From contig JAEZIE010000288.1 of assembly GCA_023416175.1 (NCBI GenBank), positions 1-26,118 on the forward strand: a DNA stretch of 26,118 nucleotides, in the 5' to 3' direction. This DNA is from Bacillota bacterium (GTDB lineage: Bacteria > Bacillota > Clostridia > Christensenellales > CAG-138). Every line of letters starts with the position of its first letter. The first letter of the stretch is position 1. Below the pieces are notes generated by a model. The model saw nothing but the letters and a program-made list of their open reading frames with translations. It ran no database searches and was not told where the DNA came from. Shown here in pieces: positions 6,491-14,383 of this stretch. The position numbers and the translations under genes were made by a program.

Positions 6491-7981
6491 ATGGCAGAAG
6501 TATTGCTCCAAATGGAAAATATACAAAAATATTTCCCCGGCGTCCATGCGTTGGACAATGCGGCGCTTACCGTCAACGCGGGTGAGGTGCATGCACTCAT
6601 TGGTGAAAACGGCGCGGGGAAATCCACGCTTATGAAGATCGTTGCTGGCATCTACAAGAAGGATGGCGGCACCGTGCGCGTACGCGGGGAAGAAGTGGAC
6701 ATTTCCTCTCCCGAGCGCGCAAAGGAATTGAAAATTGGCATCATCCATCAGGAATTGAACCTCATGCCCCATCTTACGGTGGCAGAAAATATATTCATCG
6801 GCCGTGAGTTCAAAAAGGGCATGTTCCTGGACGACGCCAAGGCGAACAAGGAAGCGAAAAAGCTTTTAGACTCGCTGCATATCGATATCAGCCCCACTGC
6901 GACCATCGAATCCCTCACCGTTGCCAAACAGCAGATGGTGGAGATTGCAAAGGCGCTTTCTTTTGAAAGCGAGCTATTGGTCATGGACGAACCCACCGCC
7001 GCGCTCACGGAAAACGAGATTCAGGAGCTTTTCAAATTTATCCGGGATCTTCGCGCCAAGGGCCACGGCATCATCTACATCTCTCACCGGCTTGACGAGC
7101 TTCCCATTATAACAGACCGCATCACCGTCATGCGGGACGGCCAGTATGTGGGTACCGTCAACACCCCCGACGTCACCAAACAGCAGATCATTTCCATGAT
7201 GGTGGGCCGCACCATATATGAAGAACCCAAGACCAAGAGCGACGTGCCCGAAGGTGCGCCCGTGGTGCTTGAAGCGCGCAACCTTGTCGCAAAGAACGTC
7301 AAAGACGTCTCCTTCACGCTCCGGCGGGGCGAGATCCTCGGTTTTGCAGGGCTGATGGGCGCGGGCAGAACGGAAACCATGCGCGCGTTATTCGGCGCGG
7401 ACGAACTTGTGTCCGGCGAAATTTATTTAAACGGCAAACAGGTGACCATCAAATCCCCCTACGACGCGGTTCGCTTAGGCATTGGCTACCTGTCCGAGGA
7501 CCGCAAGGCGTTCGGCCTCGCAACCGGGCTTTCCGTGCGGGAAAACTGTGTACTCCCCAGCCTGGAGAATTATTCATGGGGTCCGTTCACCAAAGACAGC
7601 AAAATTGAAAAGGTCACACGGGAGTACATCGGCAAGATCAATATCAAGACCCCGGCTACCGCACAGCTCGCGAAGAACCTCTCGGGCGGCAACCAGCAAA
7701 AGATCGTTATTGCCAAGTGGCTCATCCGTAACTGCGATATTCTCATATTCGATGAACCGACCCGCGGCATAGATGTCGGCGCAAAGAGCGAGATTTATAA
7801 ACTGATGCGCCAGCTGGCCGAGGAACACAAGTCCATCATCATGATCTCTTCGGAAATGCCCGAGCTTCTGCGCATGAGCGACCGTATCATCGTCATGAAC
7901 GAAGGCGCTGTCACCGGCACCGTGGACATCAGCGAGGCATCCCAGGAAAACATCATGCACTATGCGACAGCAAACAATTGA
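6491..7981 (+). CDS. Sugar ABC transporter ATP-binding protein (RbsA/MglA family)
   Basis: Double-domain ATPase of a carbohydrate importer (CUT2 class), 496 residues, the normal length. Start at ATG 6491 (MAEVLLQMENIQKYFPGVHAL), preceded by AAGAGGTGG; the frame extends upstream to GTG 6407 but that part has no family similarity. The first half has Walker A GENGAGKST, a degenerate signature (LTVAKQQMVEIAKAL) and Walker B LLVMDEPTAAL. The second half has the usual degenerate Walker A (GLMGAGRTE), signature LSGGNQQKIVIAKW and Walker B ILIFDEPTRGIDVG. The permease starts ten bases after its stop, indicating an operon. The substrate is probably L-fucose or a related sugar, judged from fucI and fucU. 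Confidence 0.94.
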   Translation: MAEVLLQMENIQKYFPGVHALDNAALTVNAGEVHALIGENGAGKSTLMKIVAGIYKKDGGTVRVRGEEVDISSPERAKELKIGIIHQELNLMPHLTVAENIFIGREFKKGMFLDDAKANKEAKKLLDSLHIDISPTATIESLTVAKQQMVEIAKALSFESELLVMDEPTAALTENEIQELFKFIRDLRAKGHGIIYISHRLDELPIITDRITVMRDGQYVGTVNTPDVTKQQIISMMVGRTIYEEPKTKSDVPEGAPVVLEARNLVAKNVKDVSFTLRRGEILGFAGLMGAGRTETMRALFGADELVSGEIYLNGKQVTIKSPYDAVRLGIGYLSEDRKAFGLATGLSVRENCVLPSLENYSWGPFTKDSKIEKVTREYIGKINIKTPATAQLAKNLSGGNQQKIVIAKWLIRNCDILIFDEPTRGIDVGAKSEIYKLMRQLAEEHKSIIMISSEMPELLRMSDRIIVMNEGAVTGTVDISEASQENIMHYATANN

Positions 7982-7990
7982 GGTGGAAAC

Positions 7991-8971
7991 ATGGAAAACG
8001 TAAAACAATCCAAACTGAACATGCAAAAGCTTCTTGCGCCAGGCGTACTCATTTTGCTGTACGTGTTCTTCTCCATATTCGGAACGAACTTCTTTTCCGT
8101 TGATTACCTGATTAACATTTTGGACGCCTCCTACTACATCGGCTTTATGGCCATCGGCGTCACGTTTGTCATCATCACCGGCGGTATCGACCTCTCTCTG
8201 GGTACCACCATGATGTGCGGCGCGCTCTTGGGCGGCGCAGCGTACAACATCTGGAAGTGGCCCATCATTGCGGCGCTTATTCTCGCCGTGGCTGTGGCCA
8301 CCATCATCGGCATCATGAACGGTGTGTTTGTCGCCTACCTCAAGCTCCCGCCCTTTATTGCAACGCTGGGCACCCAAATGATGGGCATGGGCTTTGGCGC
8401 GATCGTCACCAAGGTCATGACCATGCGCTACCCCACCGTGGGCACGCCGGACGGCTGGTTCAAATACGTGTTTTATAAAACCTCCACCGGCTTCCCTGTT
8501 GGCATTGTCTGGCTGATTATTGCGTTTATCCTTGCGTACCTGTTGCTCAATAAAACGCGCTTTGGCCGCTATACGTACGCCATCGGCTCCAATCACGAAG
8601 CGGTCCGCCTTTCGGGCATCAAGACCCAGCGCTGGGTCACAGGCGTGTACACGCTGTGCGGCTTCTTCTCGGGTTTGGCCGGTATCTTCTACGCCGCGGC
8701 CTACACCACCATCATCCCCAGCACCGGCAACGGTCTTGAACTGTTGGCCATCGCGGGCGTCGTTATCGGCGGCACCTCAATGGCGGGCGGCGTAGGCAGC
8801 CTTACCGGCACCATCATCGGCGTGTTTGTTATGAGCGTTCTGAAGCAGGGACTGATGTCCATGGGCCTGCAAGGCCACTGGCAGACGTTCTTTACCGGTT
8901 TCGTGGTCGTCGGCGCGGTACTCATCGACAATTACCGTATGGCCGCCGCCAACAAGGTCAGGATCGGCTGA
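7991..8971 (+). CDS. Sugar ABC transporter permease (RbsC family)
   Basis: 326-residue membrane subunit of the importer, with about eight to ten hydrophobic segments and the family's characteristic stretch ITGGIDLSLGTTMM (about 55-68). The segment AIAGVVIGGTSMAGGVGSLTGTIIGVFV near residues 250-280 is also typical of RbsC/XylH-like permeases. The start has GAGGTGG a few bases upstream, overlapping the end of the ATPase gene, so translation is probably coupled. It pairs with the double ATPase at 6491 and the binding lipoprotein at 9094. Confidence 0.94.
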   Translation: MENVKQSKLNMQKLLAPGVLILLYVFFSIFGTNFFSVDYLINILDASYYIGFMAIGVTFVIITGGIDLSLGTTMMCGALLGGAAYNIWKWPIIAALILAVAVATIIGIMNGVFVAYLKLPPFIATLGTQMMGMGFGAIVTKVMTMRYPTVGTPDGWFKYVFYKTSTGFPVGIVWLIIAFILAYLLLNKTRFGRYTYAIGSNHEAVRLSGIKTQRWVTGVYTLCGFFSGLAGIFYAAAYTTIIPSTGNGLELLAIAGVVIGGTSMAGGVGSLTGTIIGVFVMSVLKQGLMSMGLQGHWQTFFTGFVVVGAVLIDNYRMAAANKVRIG

Positions 8972-9093
8972 TCCAAAACATCATTTATAATAAAAATCTG
9001 CCGACAAATCCTATCATTTGCCGGTGGCTTAATAAGAGTTTCAGTTTCCGGTAATTTGCCGGGAAGAAACCATAAACAGGAGGAAAGAATCCA

Positions 9094-10233
9094 ATGAAGA
9101 AGACCCTAGCGATACTGCTTGCGGCGCTGATGACCATTGCGGCGTTTGGCTGCACGGCCAACCCGGCTACTCCGGCGCCCGCAGCAACCGAAGCACCCGC
9201 CGCTGCGACCGAAGCGCCTGCGGAACAGCCCGCTGGCAAACCCTACATTGCCATCATCTCCAAGGGCTTCCAGCACCAGTTCTGGCAGACCGTAAAGATG
9301 GGCGCGGATGAAGCTGCCGCCAAGTACAACGTTGACATCACGTTCGATGGTCCTCCGTCTGAGTCTGAAATCAGCACCCAGATCGACCAGCTCAACGCCG
9401 TATTGGCCAAGAACCCCGCCGCTCTGTGCCTTGCTGCGCTCGACACCGAGTCCGTGACCACACAGCTCAATGACACCAAGGCCAAGGGTATCCCCGTTGT
9501 CGGCTTCGACTCCGGCGTTCCCAATGCGCCCGAAGGCACCATCGCTTCCACCGCATCCACCAACAATGAAAACGCTGGCGCCGGTGCTGCCGAAGAAATG
9601 TTCAAGATCGTTCAGGAAAAGATCGCTGCCGCTACTCCCGAAAGCCCGGTTATCATTGGCGTATTAAGCCAGGATGCCACCTCCGCCTCCGTTGTGGGCC
9701 GTACCGTCGGCTTCCTCAACAAGATGTCTGAGCTGGCCGAAGGCGTAAAGGCTGGCGAAGTAGCCATCACCGGCCACGACAAGTATGCCAAGGCTTCCAC
9801 CTCCGGCAAAGTCTCCGTGGAGCTGAACATCCTCGTTCCCGCTTCCACCAACACCACCGATGCGCAGACCACCGCGCAGGGCCTCCTGGCCAAAGCCGGT
9901 CTCGCCGGTATCTTCTGCTCCAACGAAGGCACGGTTTCCGGCCTGCTCGCCGCCACCACGGACGGCCAGGACCTCGACCGCACGAACGGCAAGTATAAGG
10001 ACATCGCCGTTATCGGCTTCGACGCAGGCGCAAGCCAGAAGAACGCTGTCAAGAACGGCTGGTTCAATGGCTCCATCACCCAGGATCCGTACATGATCGG
10101 CTTCCTCGCGGTTGAACTCGCGGTCAAGGCCATGAACGGCGAAGCTGTTGATGAAATCGTTGACACCGGGTTCCAGTACTACACCGCCGCCAACATGGCA
10201 GACGCCAAGATCGCTCCCTTGCTCTACGATTAA
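9094..10233 (+). CDS. Sugar-binding lipoprotein of ABC importer (type 1 periplasmic binding protein)
   Basis: 379-residue solute-binding protein. The lipoprotein signal MKKTLAILLAALMTIAAFGC puts the lipidated Cys at residue 20. An Ala-, Pro-, Thr- and Glu-rich linker follows (about 21-49), then the ribose-binding-protein-like domain from about 50, starting PYIAIISKGFQHQFWQTVKMGADEAA. Family features include the segments around AKGIPVVGFDSGVP and DIAVIGFDAG. A perfect AGGAGG lies at 9078-9083. The 122-base gap after the permease has a TATAAT at 8986-8991 without a good -35, so a separate promoter is doubtful. It delivers the sugar to the RbsC-like permease; the ligand is inferred from the neighbouring fucI and fucU. 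Confidence 0.93.
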   Translation: MKKTLAILLAALMTIAAFGCTANPATPAPAATEAPAAATEAPAEQPAGKPYIAIISKGFQHQFWQTVKMGADEAAAKYNVDITFDGPPSESEISTQIDQLNAVLAKNPAALCLAALDTESVTTQLNDTKAKGIPVVGFDSGVPNAPEGTIASTASTNNENAGAGAAEEMFKIVQEKIAAATPESPVIIGVLSQDATSASVVGRTVGFLNKMSELAEGVKAGEVAITGHDKYAKASTSGKVSVELNILVPASTNTTDAQTTAQGLLAKAGLAGIFCSNEGTVSGLLAATTDGQDLDRTNGKYKDIAVIGFDAGASQKNAVKNGWFNGSITQDPYMIGFLAVELAVKAMNGEAVDEIVDTGFQYYTAANMADAKIAPLLYD

Positions 10234-10260
10234 TCGGAAAAGCAAATAGCCTATAACAAA

Positions 10261-10288
10261 ATGCCCCCCGTCCCTTGGCGGGGGGCAT
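10261..10288 (+). terminator. GC-rich hairpin between binding protein and fucI
   Basis: ATGCCCCCCG (10261-10270) pairs perfectly with CGGGGGGCAT (10279-10288) around an eight-base loop. The downstream tract is CTTAAC, not a T-run, so it is more likely a partial terminator or an mRNA-stabilising 3' structure than a full stop. It would keep the binding protein message in excess over fucI. Confidence 0.65.
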
Positions 10289-10414
10289 CTTAACAAAATT
10301 CTCATGGCGTTGTAGCGTATTCATGCTATTATTGTGAAGGATAACCCCTGCAGCATGCGGATACGTACGGAATGCATGCGGGAGAATATAGAGACACCAC
10401 GAAAGGAGCTAACT

Positions 10415-12181
10415 ATGGTAAAAATCGGTATACGTCCTACCATCGACGGCCGCCGCAACGGCGTGCGCGAGGCCCTGGAAGAAAAAACGATGGGGATGGC
10501 AAAATCCGCCGCCAAGCTGATTTCTGAAAATGTGAAATATCCGGATGGTAGGCCCGTGGAGGTCATCATTGCGGATACCACCATCGGCGGTGTATATGAA
10601 GCCGCCAAGTGTCAGGAAAAATTCGAACGCGAAGGCGTGGGCGTGACCCTCACCGTCACCCCCTGCTGGTGCTACGGCACGGAGACCATGGATATGGACC
10701 CCAAGACCATAAAGGGCGTATGGGGCTTTAACGGTACGGAGCGCCCGGGTGCCGTGTATCTTGCGGCGGTCCTTGCCGCCCATGCCCAGAAGGGACTGCC
10801 CGCATTTGGCATCTACGGCCATGACGTACAGGACCTTTCGGACAACAGCATCCCTGCGGACGTTTCGGAGAAGATCCTTCGCTTTGCCCGCGCTGGCGTT
10901 GCTGCGGCGTCGCTCCGCTCCAAGAGCTATTTGCAGGTCGGCTCCATGTGCATGGGCATCGCGGGTTCCATCCTCAACCAGGATATGTTCCAGGAGTACT
11001 TCGGCATGCGTTCCGAATCGGTGGACGAAACCGAACTCTTGCGCCGCGTTGATCTGGGCATTTATGATCATGAGGAATTTGAGCGCGCGCTCAAGTGGAC
11101 CAAGGAGCACTGCAAGGAAGGCTTCGACCCCAACCCTGCTGAAAAGCAGTTTACCCGTGAGGAAAAAGACGCGCAGTGGGAATTCTGCGTGAAGTGCATG
11201 CTCATCGTGCGCGATCTGATGGTGGGCAACCCCCGCCTGGCCGAAATGGGTTTTGTCGAGGAAAGCTGCGGCCACAACGCGATAGCAGCCGGCGTGCAGG
11301 GCCAGCGCCAGTGGACGGATTACAAGCCGAATTTTGATTTCCTGGAGGCCATGCTCAACAGCCAGTTTGATTGGAACGGCATCCGTCCTTCCTATATCGT
11401 CGCCACCGAAAACGACACGCTCAACGGCATGACCATGCTCTTTGAGCACCTGTTGACCAACACGCCCGGTATCTTCGCGGATGTGCGCACCTATTGGAGC
11501 CCGGCTGCCGTCAAGCGCGTGACCGGCAAGGAATTAACCGGCGACGCTAAGAACGGCATTATCCACCTCATCAACTCCGGCGCGGCTTCTTTGGACGGGA
11601 CGGGTGCAGCAAAGGATGCAAATGGCAAGAACACCATCAAGCCTTCCTATGAGATGACCCAGGAAGACGCAGACGCTTGCCTGAATGCAACCCGGTGGTG
11701 CCCGGCCAACAAAGGCTACTTCCGCGGGGGCGGATTCTCTTCCAACTTTATCGGCGGTACGCGCGGCGGCATGCCCGTCACCATGGCGCGCCTCAATTAC
11801 GTCAAAGGCCTCGGCCCCGTGCTGCAGCTCGCCGAAGGCTACAGCTGCGAGCTCGATCCCGAAGTCCACGCGAAGCTGGATGGCCGCACCGACCCCACCT
11901 GGCCCACCACCTGGTTTGCGCCGCGCTTAACCGGCAAAGGCGCGTTCACGGATGTGTACAGCGTGATGGCCAACTGGGGCGCAAATCACGGCGCGTTCTG
12001 CTATGGCCATGTGGGTGCGGATCTTATTACATTTGCCTCCATGCTGCGCATCCCTGTCTCCATGCATAATGTGGAGAAGGAAAACGTCTTCCGTCCCGCA
12101 GCCTGGGCAGCGTTTGGTACGGATGACCTTGAAGCTGCCGATTACCGCGCTTGCAGCGCGTTCGGGCCGCTGTACAGGTAA
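10415..12181 (+). CDS. fucI: L-fucose isomerase
   Basis: Converts L-fucose to L-fuculose in the cytoplasm; the enzyme also acts on D-arabinose in known cases. 588 residues, close to the usual length of about 590. The start at ATG 10415 has AAAGGAG upstream and begins MVKIGIRPTIDGRRNGVREALEE, as in known FucI; the frame runs upstream to GTG 10334 without family similarity. Strongly conserved stretches include VTPCWCYGTETMDMD, KGVWGFNGTERPGAVYLA, FGIYGHDVQD and GQRQWTDYKPN. The metal-binding regions YIVATENDTLNGM, FADVRTYWSP and NWGANHG are all present. It follows the importer genes on the same strand and is closed by the terminator at 12364. No fuculokinase or fuculose-phosphate aldolase lies in the window. 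Confidence 0.97.
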   Translation: MVKIGIRPTIDGRRNGVREALEEKTMGMAKSAAKLISENVKYPDGRPVEVIIADTTIGGVYEAAKCQEKFEREGVGVTLTVTPCWCYGTETMDMDPKTIKGVWGFNGTERPGAVYLAAVLAAHAQKGLPAFGIYGHDVQDLSDNSIPADVSEKILRFARAGVAAASLRSKSYLQVGSMCMGIAGSILNQDMFQEYFGMRSESVDETELLRRVDLGIYDHEEFERALKWTKEHCKEGFDPNPAEKQFTREEKDAQWEFCVKCMLIVRDLMVGNPRLAEMGFVEESCGHNAIAAGVQGQRQWTDYKPNFDFLEAMLNSQFDWNGIRPSYIVATENDTLNGMTMLFEHLLTNTPGIFADVRTYWSPAAVKRVTGKELTGDAKNGIIHLINSGAASLDGTGAAKDANGKNTIKPSYEMTQEDADACLNATRWCPANKGYFRGGGFSSNFIGGTRGGMPVTMARLNYVKGLGPVLQLAEGYSCELDPEVHAKLDGRTDPTWPTTWFAPRLTGKGAFTDVYSVMANWGANHGAFCYGHVGADLITFASMLRIPVSMHNVEKENVFRPAAWAAFGTDDLEAADYRACSAFGPLYR

Positions 12182-12698
12182 CACAATCTCCAGCGTTTTC
12201 CGCGCTGTATGAATTGAATGACAGAATTCTAGTATGGGCGCTGCGTCCGGCGGCCGCGTGGGGGTAATATATCCTTGCGCAGGGCAATGGCACAGCGCCC
12301 GACAAATGTATCGCAATGAATTCATGTGTGCGTCTGAAACTCTCAGCAAGTTTTTTACATTCTGGATGCTCTTTATAGGGCGTCCTTTTTTTATGACAGC
12401 GGCCTGTATGGGATGCATGGAAAAGAAATTCCTGCCCGCCTCTGAAACTCATACAGCCGGATATGTACAGGCATACACGTTCGGCCCAAGATATAAAAAA
12501 TGCCCGTGAACCTTTTTATGGGCGGGTTTTCATTTCCCCGCGTCAACGTGCATAGAAATAGCTAAGAAATAGCTGTCATAGCTGCAGTTTTGTCAACATG
12601 AAACACATTTGTAAAAATTTATGCACGCATGCAGGTATAAACCTGGTTGGTATGGCAATACTCACTGCATCCAAAGTATGACAGGGGAGAGATCAAGC
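12182..12698 (+). other. Intergenic spacer between fucI and the Myb-like gene
   Basis: 517 bp. It holds the fucI terminator (12364), a second weak hairpin with a TTTT tail around 12496-12530, and a doubled AGAAATAGCT-like stretch near 12554. A possible promoter for the next gene is TTGTCA near 12590 with TAAAAA 16 bases downstream. A 91-codon open frame crossing the terminator is not credible. Confidence 0.55.
12364..12392 (+). terminator. Terminator of the importer-fucI operon
   Basis: GGATGCTCT (12364-12372) pairs with AGGGCGTCC (12377-12385), nine pairs including two wobbles, around a TTAT loop. Seven T follow directly (12386-12392). It lies about 180 bases past the fucI stop. Confidence 0.85.
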
Positions 12699-13634
12699 AT
12701 GACTGTAGAAAACCGTCAATACACACAGCAACACTCCGCCCGTCTGGGTTGGAGCGCCCAGGAGGACGCCTTGCTGTTTGAGGCAGTCCGCATCGCCCGC
12801 GAGGCAGGAGCGCCGCTCAAAGCGGTGTTTGACGATGTTGCGGAACGTACGGGCCGAAGGCCGAACAGCATACGCAATTATTACTATGCGCGCGTCAAGC
12901 AGGAAAACGGGAGCAACGCGCAGCTCCAACACAACCCAGCCTTCGTTCCGTTTACGGATGAAGAGATTCACCACCTGCTCACTACCGTGTTAAGCGCGCA
13001 GGCGCGCGGGGTTTCCGTGCGGGCCTGTACGTTGCAGATGGGCAATGGTGATAACCGCGCTATGCTCCGCTACCAGAACAAGTACCGTTCCCTCCTGAAA
13101 AGCAACCCGGCTCTTGTCCGGCGTGTGGCGAAGGAACTCAGGGAACAGGGGCAATCCGCTTTCGACCCGTTTGAAAAGGCCGCGCCCGTACGGCGCGCCG
13201 GAAGGCCGCGCAAGCAAAGCGGCAGCCTTTTGGATGTGGTGGGAGGCGTTGTGAACCAACTCGACCGCGTGGAAGGCCTGGACGTTTCCGCATTCTTTGA
13301 GTCTTTAGGCGCTTTGGCCGTATCCGCTGCAAAGGGAGTCGCGGCGCAGCAGCGCCTGCAGGCGATGAGCGGCGGCGAAGATATCGCGCTGCTTATGGAA
13401 GAGAACCAGGAGTTGAAGGCGCAGCTCAATGATCAGAAGCAGGAGCTTGCTGCCCAGCGCGAGCGGTTTACCACGCTGTTTGGCTACTTCCGCCAGCTGA
13501 TGGACGTGAACCGTGAGTTCTTGGGTATGACCTCCGTTACCAAGGTCAGCAGCCTGAGCAATTATATCCGCGAGCTTTCGCGCAATATGGAAGACTGCGA
13601 AAAATGGATGTTCGACGTTACGCCTATGGCGTAA
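12699..13634 (+). CDS. Tandem Myb/SANT-like DNA-binding protein with AT-hook and coiled coil
   Basis: 311 residues; the start at ATG 12699 has AGGGGAGA upstream. The first Myb/SANT-like repeat is at about 17-66 (GWSAQEDALLFEAVRIAREAG, ending SIRNYYYARVKQ). A second, more diverged repeat is at about 84-133 (PFTDEEIHHLLTTVLSAQ, ending RYQNKYRSLLKSN). An AT-hook core GRPRK lies at 168-172 in a basic stretch. A predicted coiled coil (about 232-262, LLMEENQELKAQLNDQKQEL) suggests self-association, and the C-terminus is helical. The first repeat resembles the prespore regulator RsfA of Bacillus, which hints at a developmental or sporulation regulator. That link is by resemblance only; no close named family is recognised. 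Confidence 0.8.
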   Translation: MTVENRQYTQQHSARLGWSAQEDALLFEAVRIAREAGAPLKAVFDDVAERTGRRPNSIRNYYYARVKQENGSNAQLQHNPAFVPFTDEEIHHLLTTVLSAQARGVSVRACTLQMGNGDNRAMLRYQNKYRSLLKSNPALVRRVAKELREQGQSAFDPFEKAAPVRRAGRPRKQSGSLLDVVGGVVNQLDRVEGLDVSAFFESLGALAVSAAKGVAAQQRLQAMSGGEDIALLMEENQELKAQLNDQKQELAAQRERFTTLFGYFRQLMDVNREFLGMTSVTKVSSLSNYIRELSRNMEDCEKWMFDVTPMA

Positions 13635-13653
13635 GAGCGTATTTGGATGCAGG

Positions 13654-13688
13654 AAGGCTCCGGAATTTTCCGGAGCCTTATTCTTTTT
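13654..13688 (+). terminator. Terminator of the Myb-like gene
   Basis: A perfect 12-bp inverted repeat, AAGGCTCCGGAA (13654-13665) and TTCCGGAGCCTT (13668-13679), followed by ATTCTTTTT. It lies 20 bases after the stop of the Myb-like gene. Confidence 0.9.
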
Positions 13689-13793
13689 ATGCATCCGATA
13701 TCGGAACATAAGCACGTTTTACGTCCAGCCACGGCAAATGGTATAGCCTTGTCCTTTGTGCGCATATTAACAGCAAATGTACAGGAGGATTGA

Positions 13794-14333
13794 TTGGAAT
13801 TGAAAAAGATCGCTTTGTTTTTAATTGCGGCGCTCGTGCTTAGTTTCGCATTCGCATGCACCACCACGCCGAACGTCAAACCCAGCCCCGCGGGCACTAT
13901 GGCTCCTTCCCCGGGGACGGGAACGGTGCCGCCAGCCGCATCGCCTGGAATGTCTCCCGCCGTTTCGCCGGGAACTTCGCCCGGCGGCGCAGCACAAAGC
14001 CCCGGGACTTCGCCGGGTACATCTCCCGGTACATCTCCCGGCACATCTCCCGGTGCAGGAATTACGGCTTCGGCCAAGGGATATGGCGGCGATGTAACCG
14101 CGACGCTGATGATGAAGGACAGCAAGATCGAGGCGTTGACTCTCAATGGGCCGAGCGAGACGGAGGGCGTAGGAAAAGCGGCTTTGGAAACCTACAACAA
14201 AACGCTCGCCGATATGAAAGGCAAGCCGATTTCAGAGTTTGACCCAGAAAAGCTGGATGTGGTCTCCGGCGCTACCGTGACATCCGAAGCTGCGAAGAGC
14301 GCGCTCAAAGAAGTGATCAGCAAGGCAAAATAA
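13794..14333 (+). CDS. FMN-binding-domain lipoprotein with flavinylation motif
   Basis: Predicted surface lipoprotein of 179 residues. It starts with TTG at 13794, five bases after AGGAGG; no ATG fits. The signal LSFAFAC gives a lipidated Cys22. A Pro-, Ser-, Gly- and Thr-rich linker (about 28-88) ends in a run of TSPG units coded by 12-base tandem repeats near 14004-14054. The C-terminal part (about 95-179) resembles the FMN-binding domain of NqrC/RnfG: GYGGDVTATLMMKDSKIEAL, then DVVSGATVTSEAA. The D155-xx-SGAT161 pattern is the ApbE-type flavinylation site, predicting covalent FMN on Thr161. Such proteins take part in electron transfer outside the membrane. No redox partner or apbE is in the window. 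Confidence 0.82.
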   Translation: MELKKIALFLIAALVLSFAFACTTTPNVKPSPAGTMAPSPGTGTVPPAASPGMSPAVSPGTSPGGAAQSPGTSPGTSPGTSPGTSPGAGITASAKGYGGDVTATLMMKDSKIEALTLNGPSETEGVGKAALETYNKTLADMKGKPISEFDPEKLDVVSGATVTSEAAKSALKEVISKAK

Positions 14334-14347
14334 AGAACTAAAACAGT

Positions 14348-14376
14348 AAACGGGCAGACGATCGTCTGCCCGTTTT
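14348..14376. terminator. Bidirectional terminator between convergent genes
   Basis: A perfect palindrome of two 14-base halves, AAACGGGCAGACGA (14348-14361) and its reverse complement (14362-14375). T-runs end it on the plus strand (CGTTTTG) and an A-run precedes it. It serves the flavin lipoprotein from the left and the EamA transporter from the right. Confidence 0.9.
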
Positions 14377-14383
14377 GTACTTG

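Noticed and set aside
7574..8596. A 340-codon minus-strand frame opposite the ABC importer genes.
   Set aside because: It is rich in His, Asp and Gly as expected from reverse reading of these codons, and overlaps two clear transporter genes.
10409..11449. A 346-codon minus-strand frame opposite fucI.
   Set aside because: The plus strand is unmistakably L-fucose isomerase over the whole stretch, and the antisense product shows only composition artefacts.
12234..12509. A 91-codon plus-strand frame between fucI and the Myb-like gene.
   Set aside because: It reads through the fucI terminator and has no ribosome-binding site or protein features.
13984..14056. TSPG-coding tandem repeats considered as a CRISPR-like or satellite array.
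   Set aside because: The 12-base units are in frame inside the lipoprotein stalk with no spacers, so they are a coding repeat.
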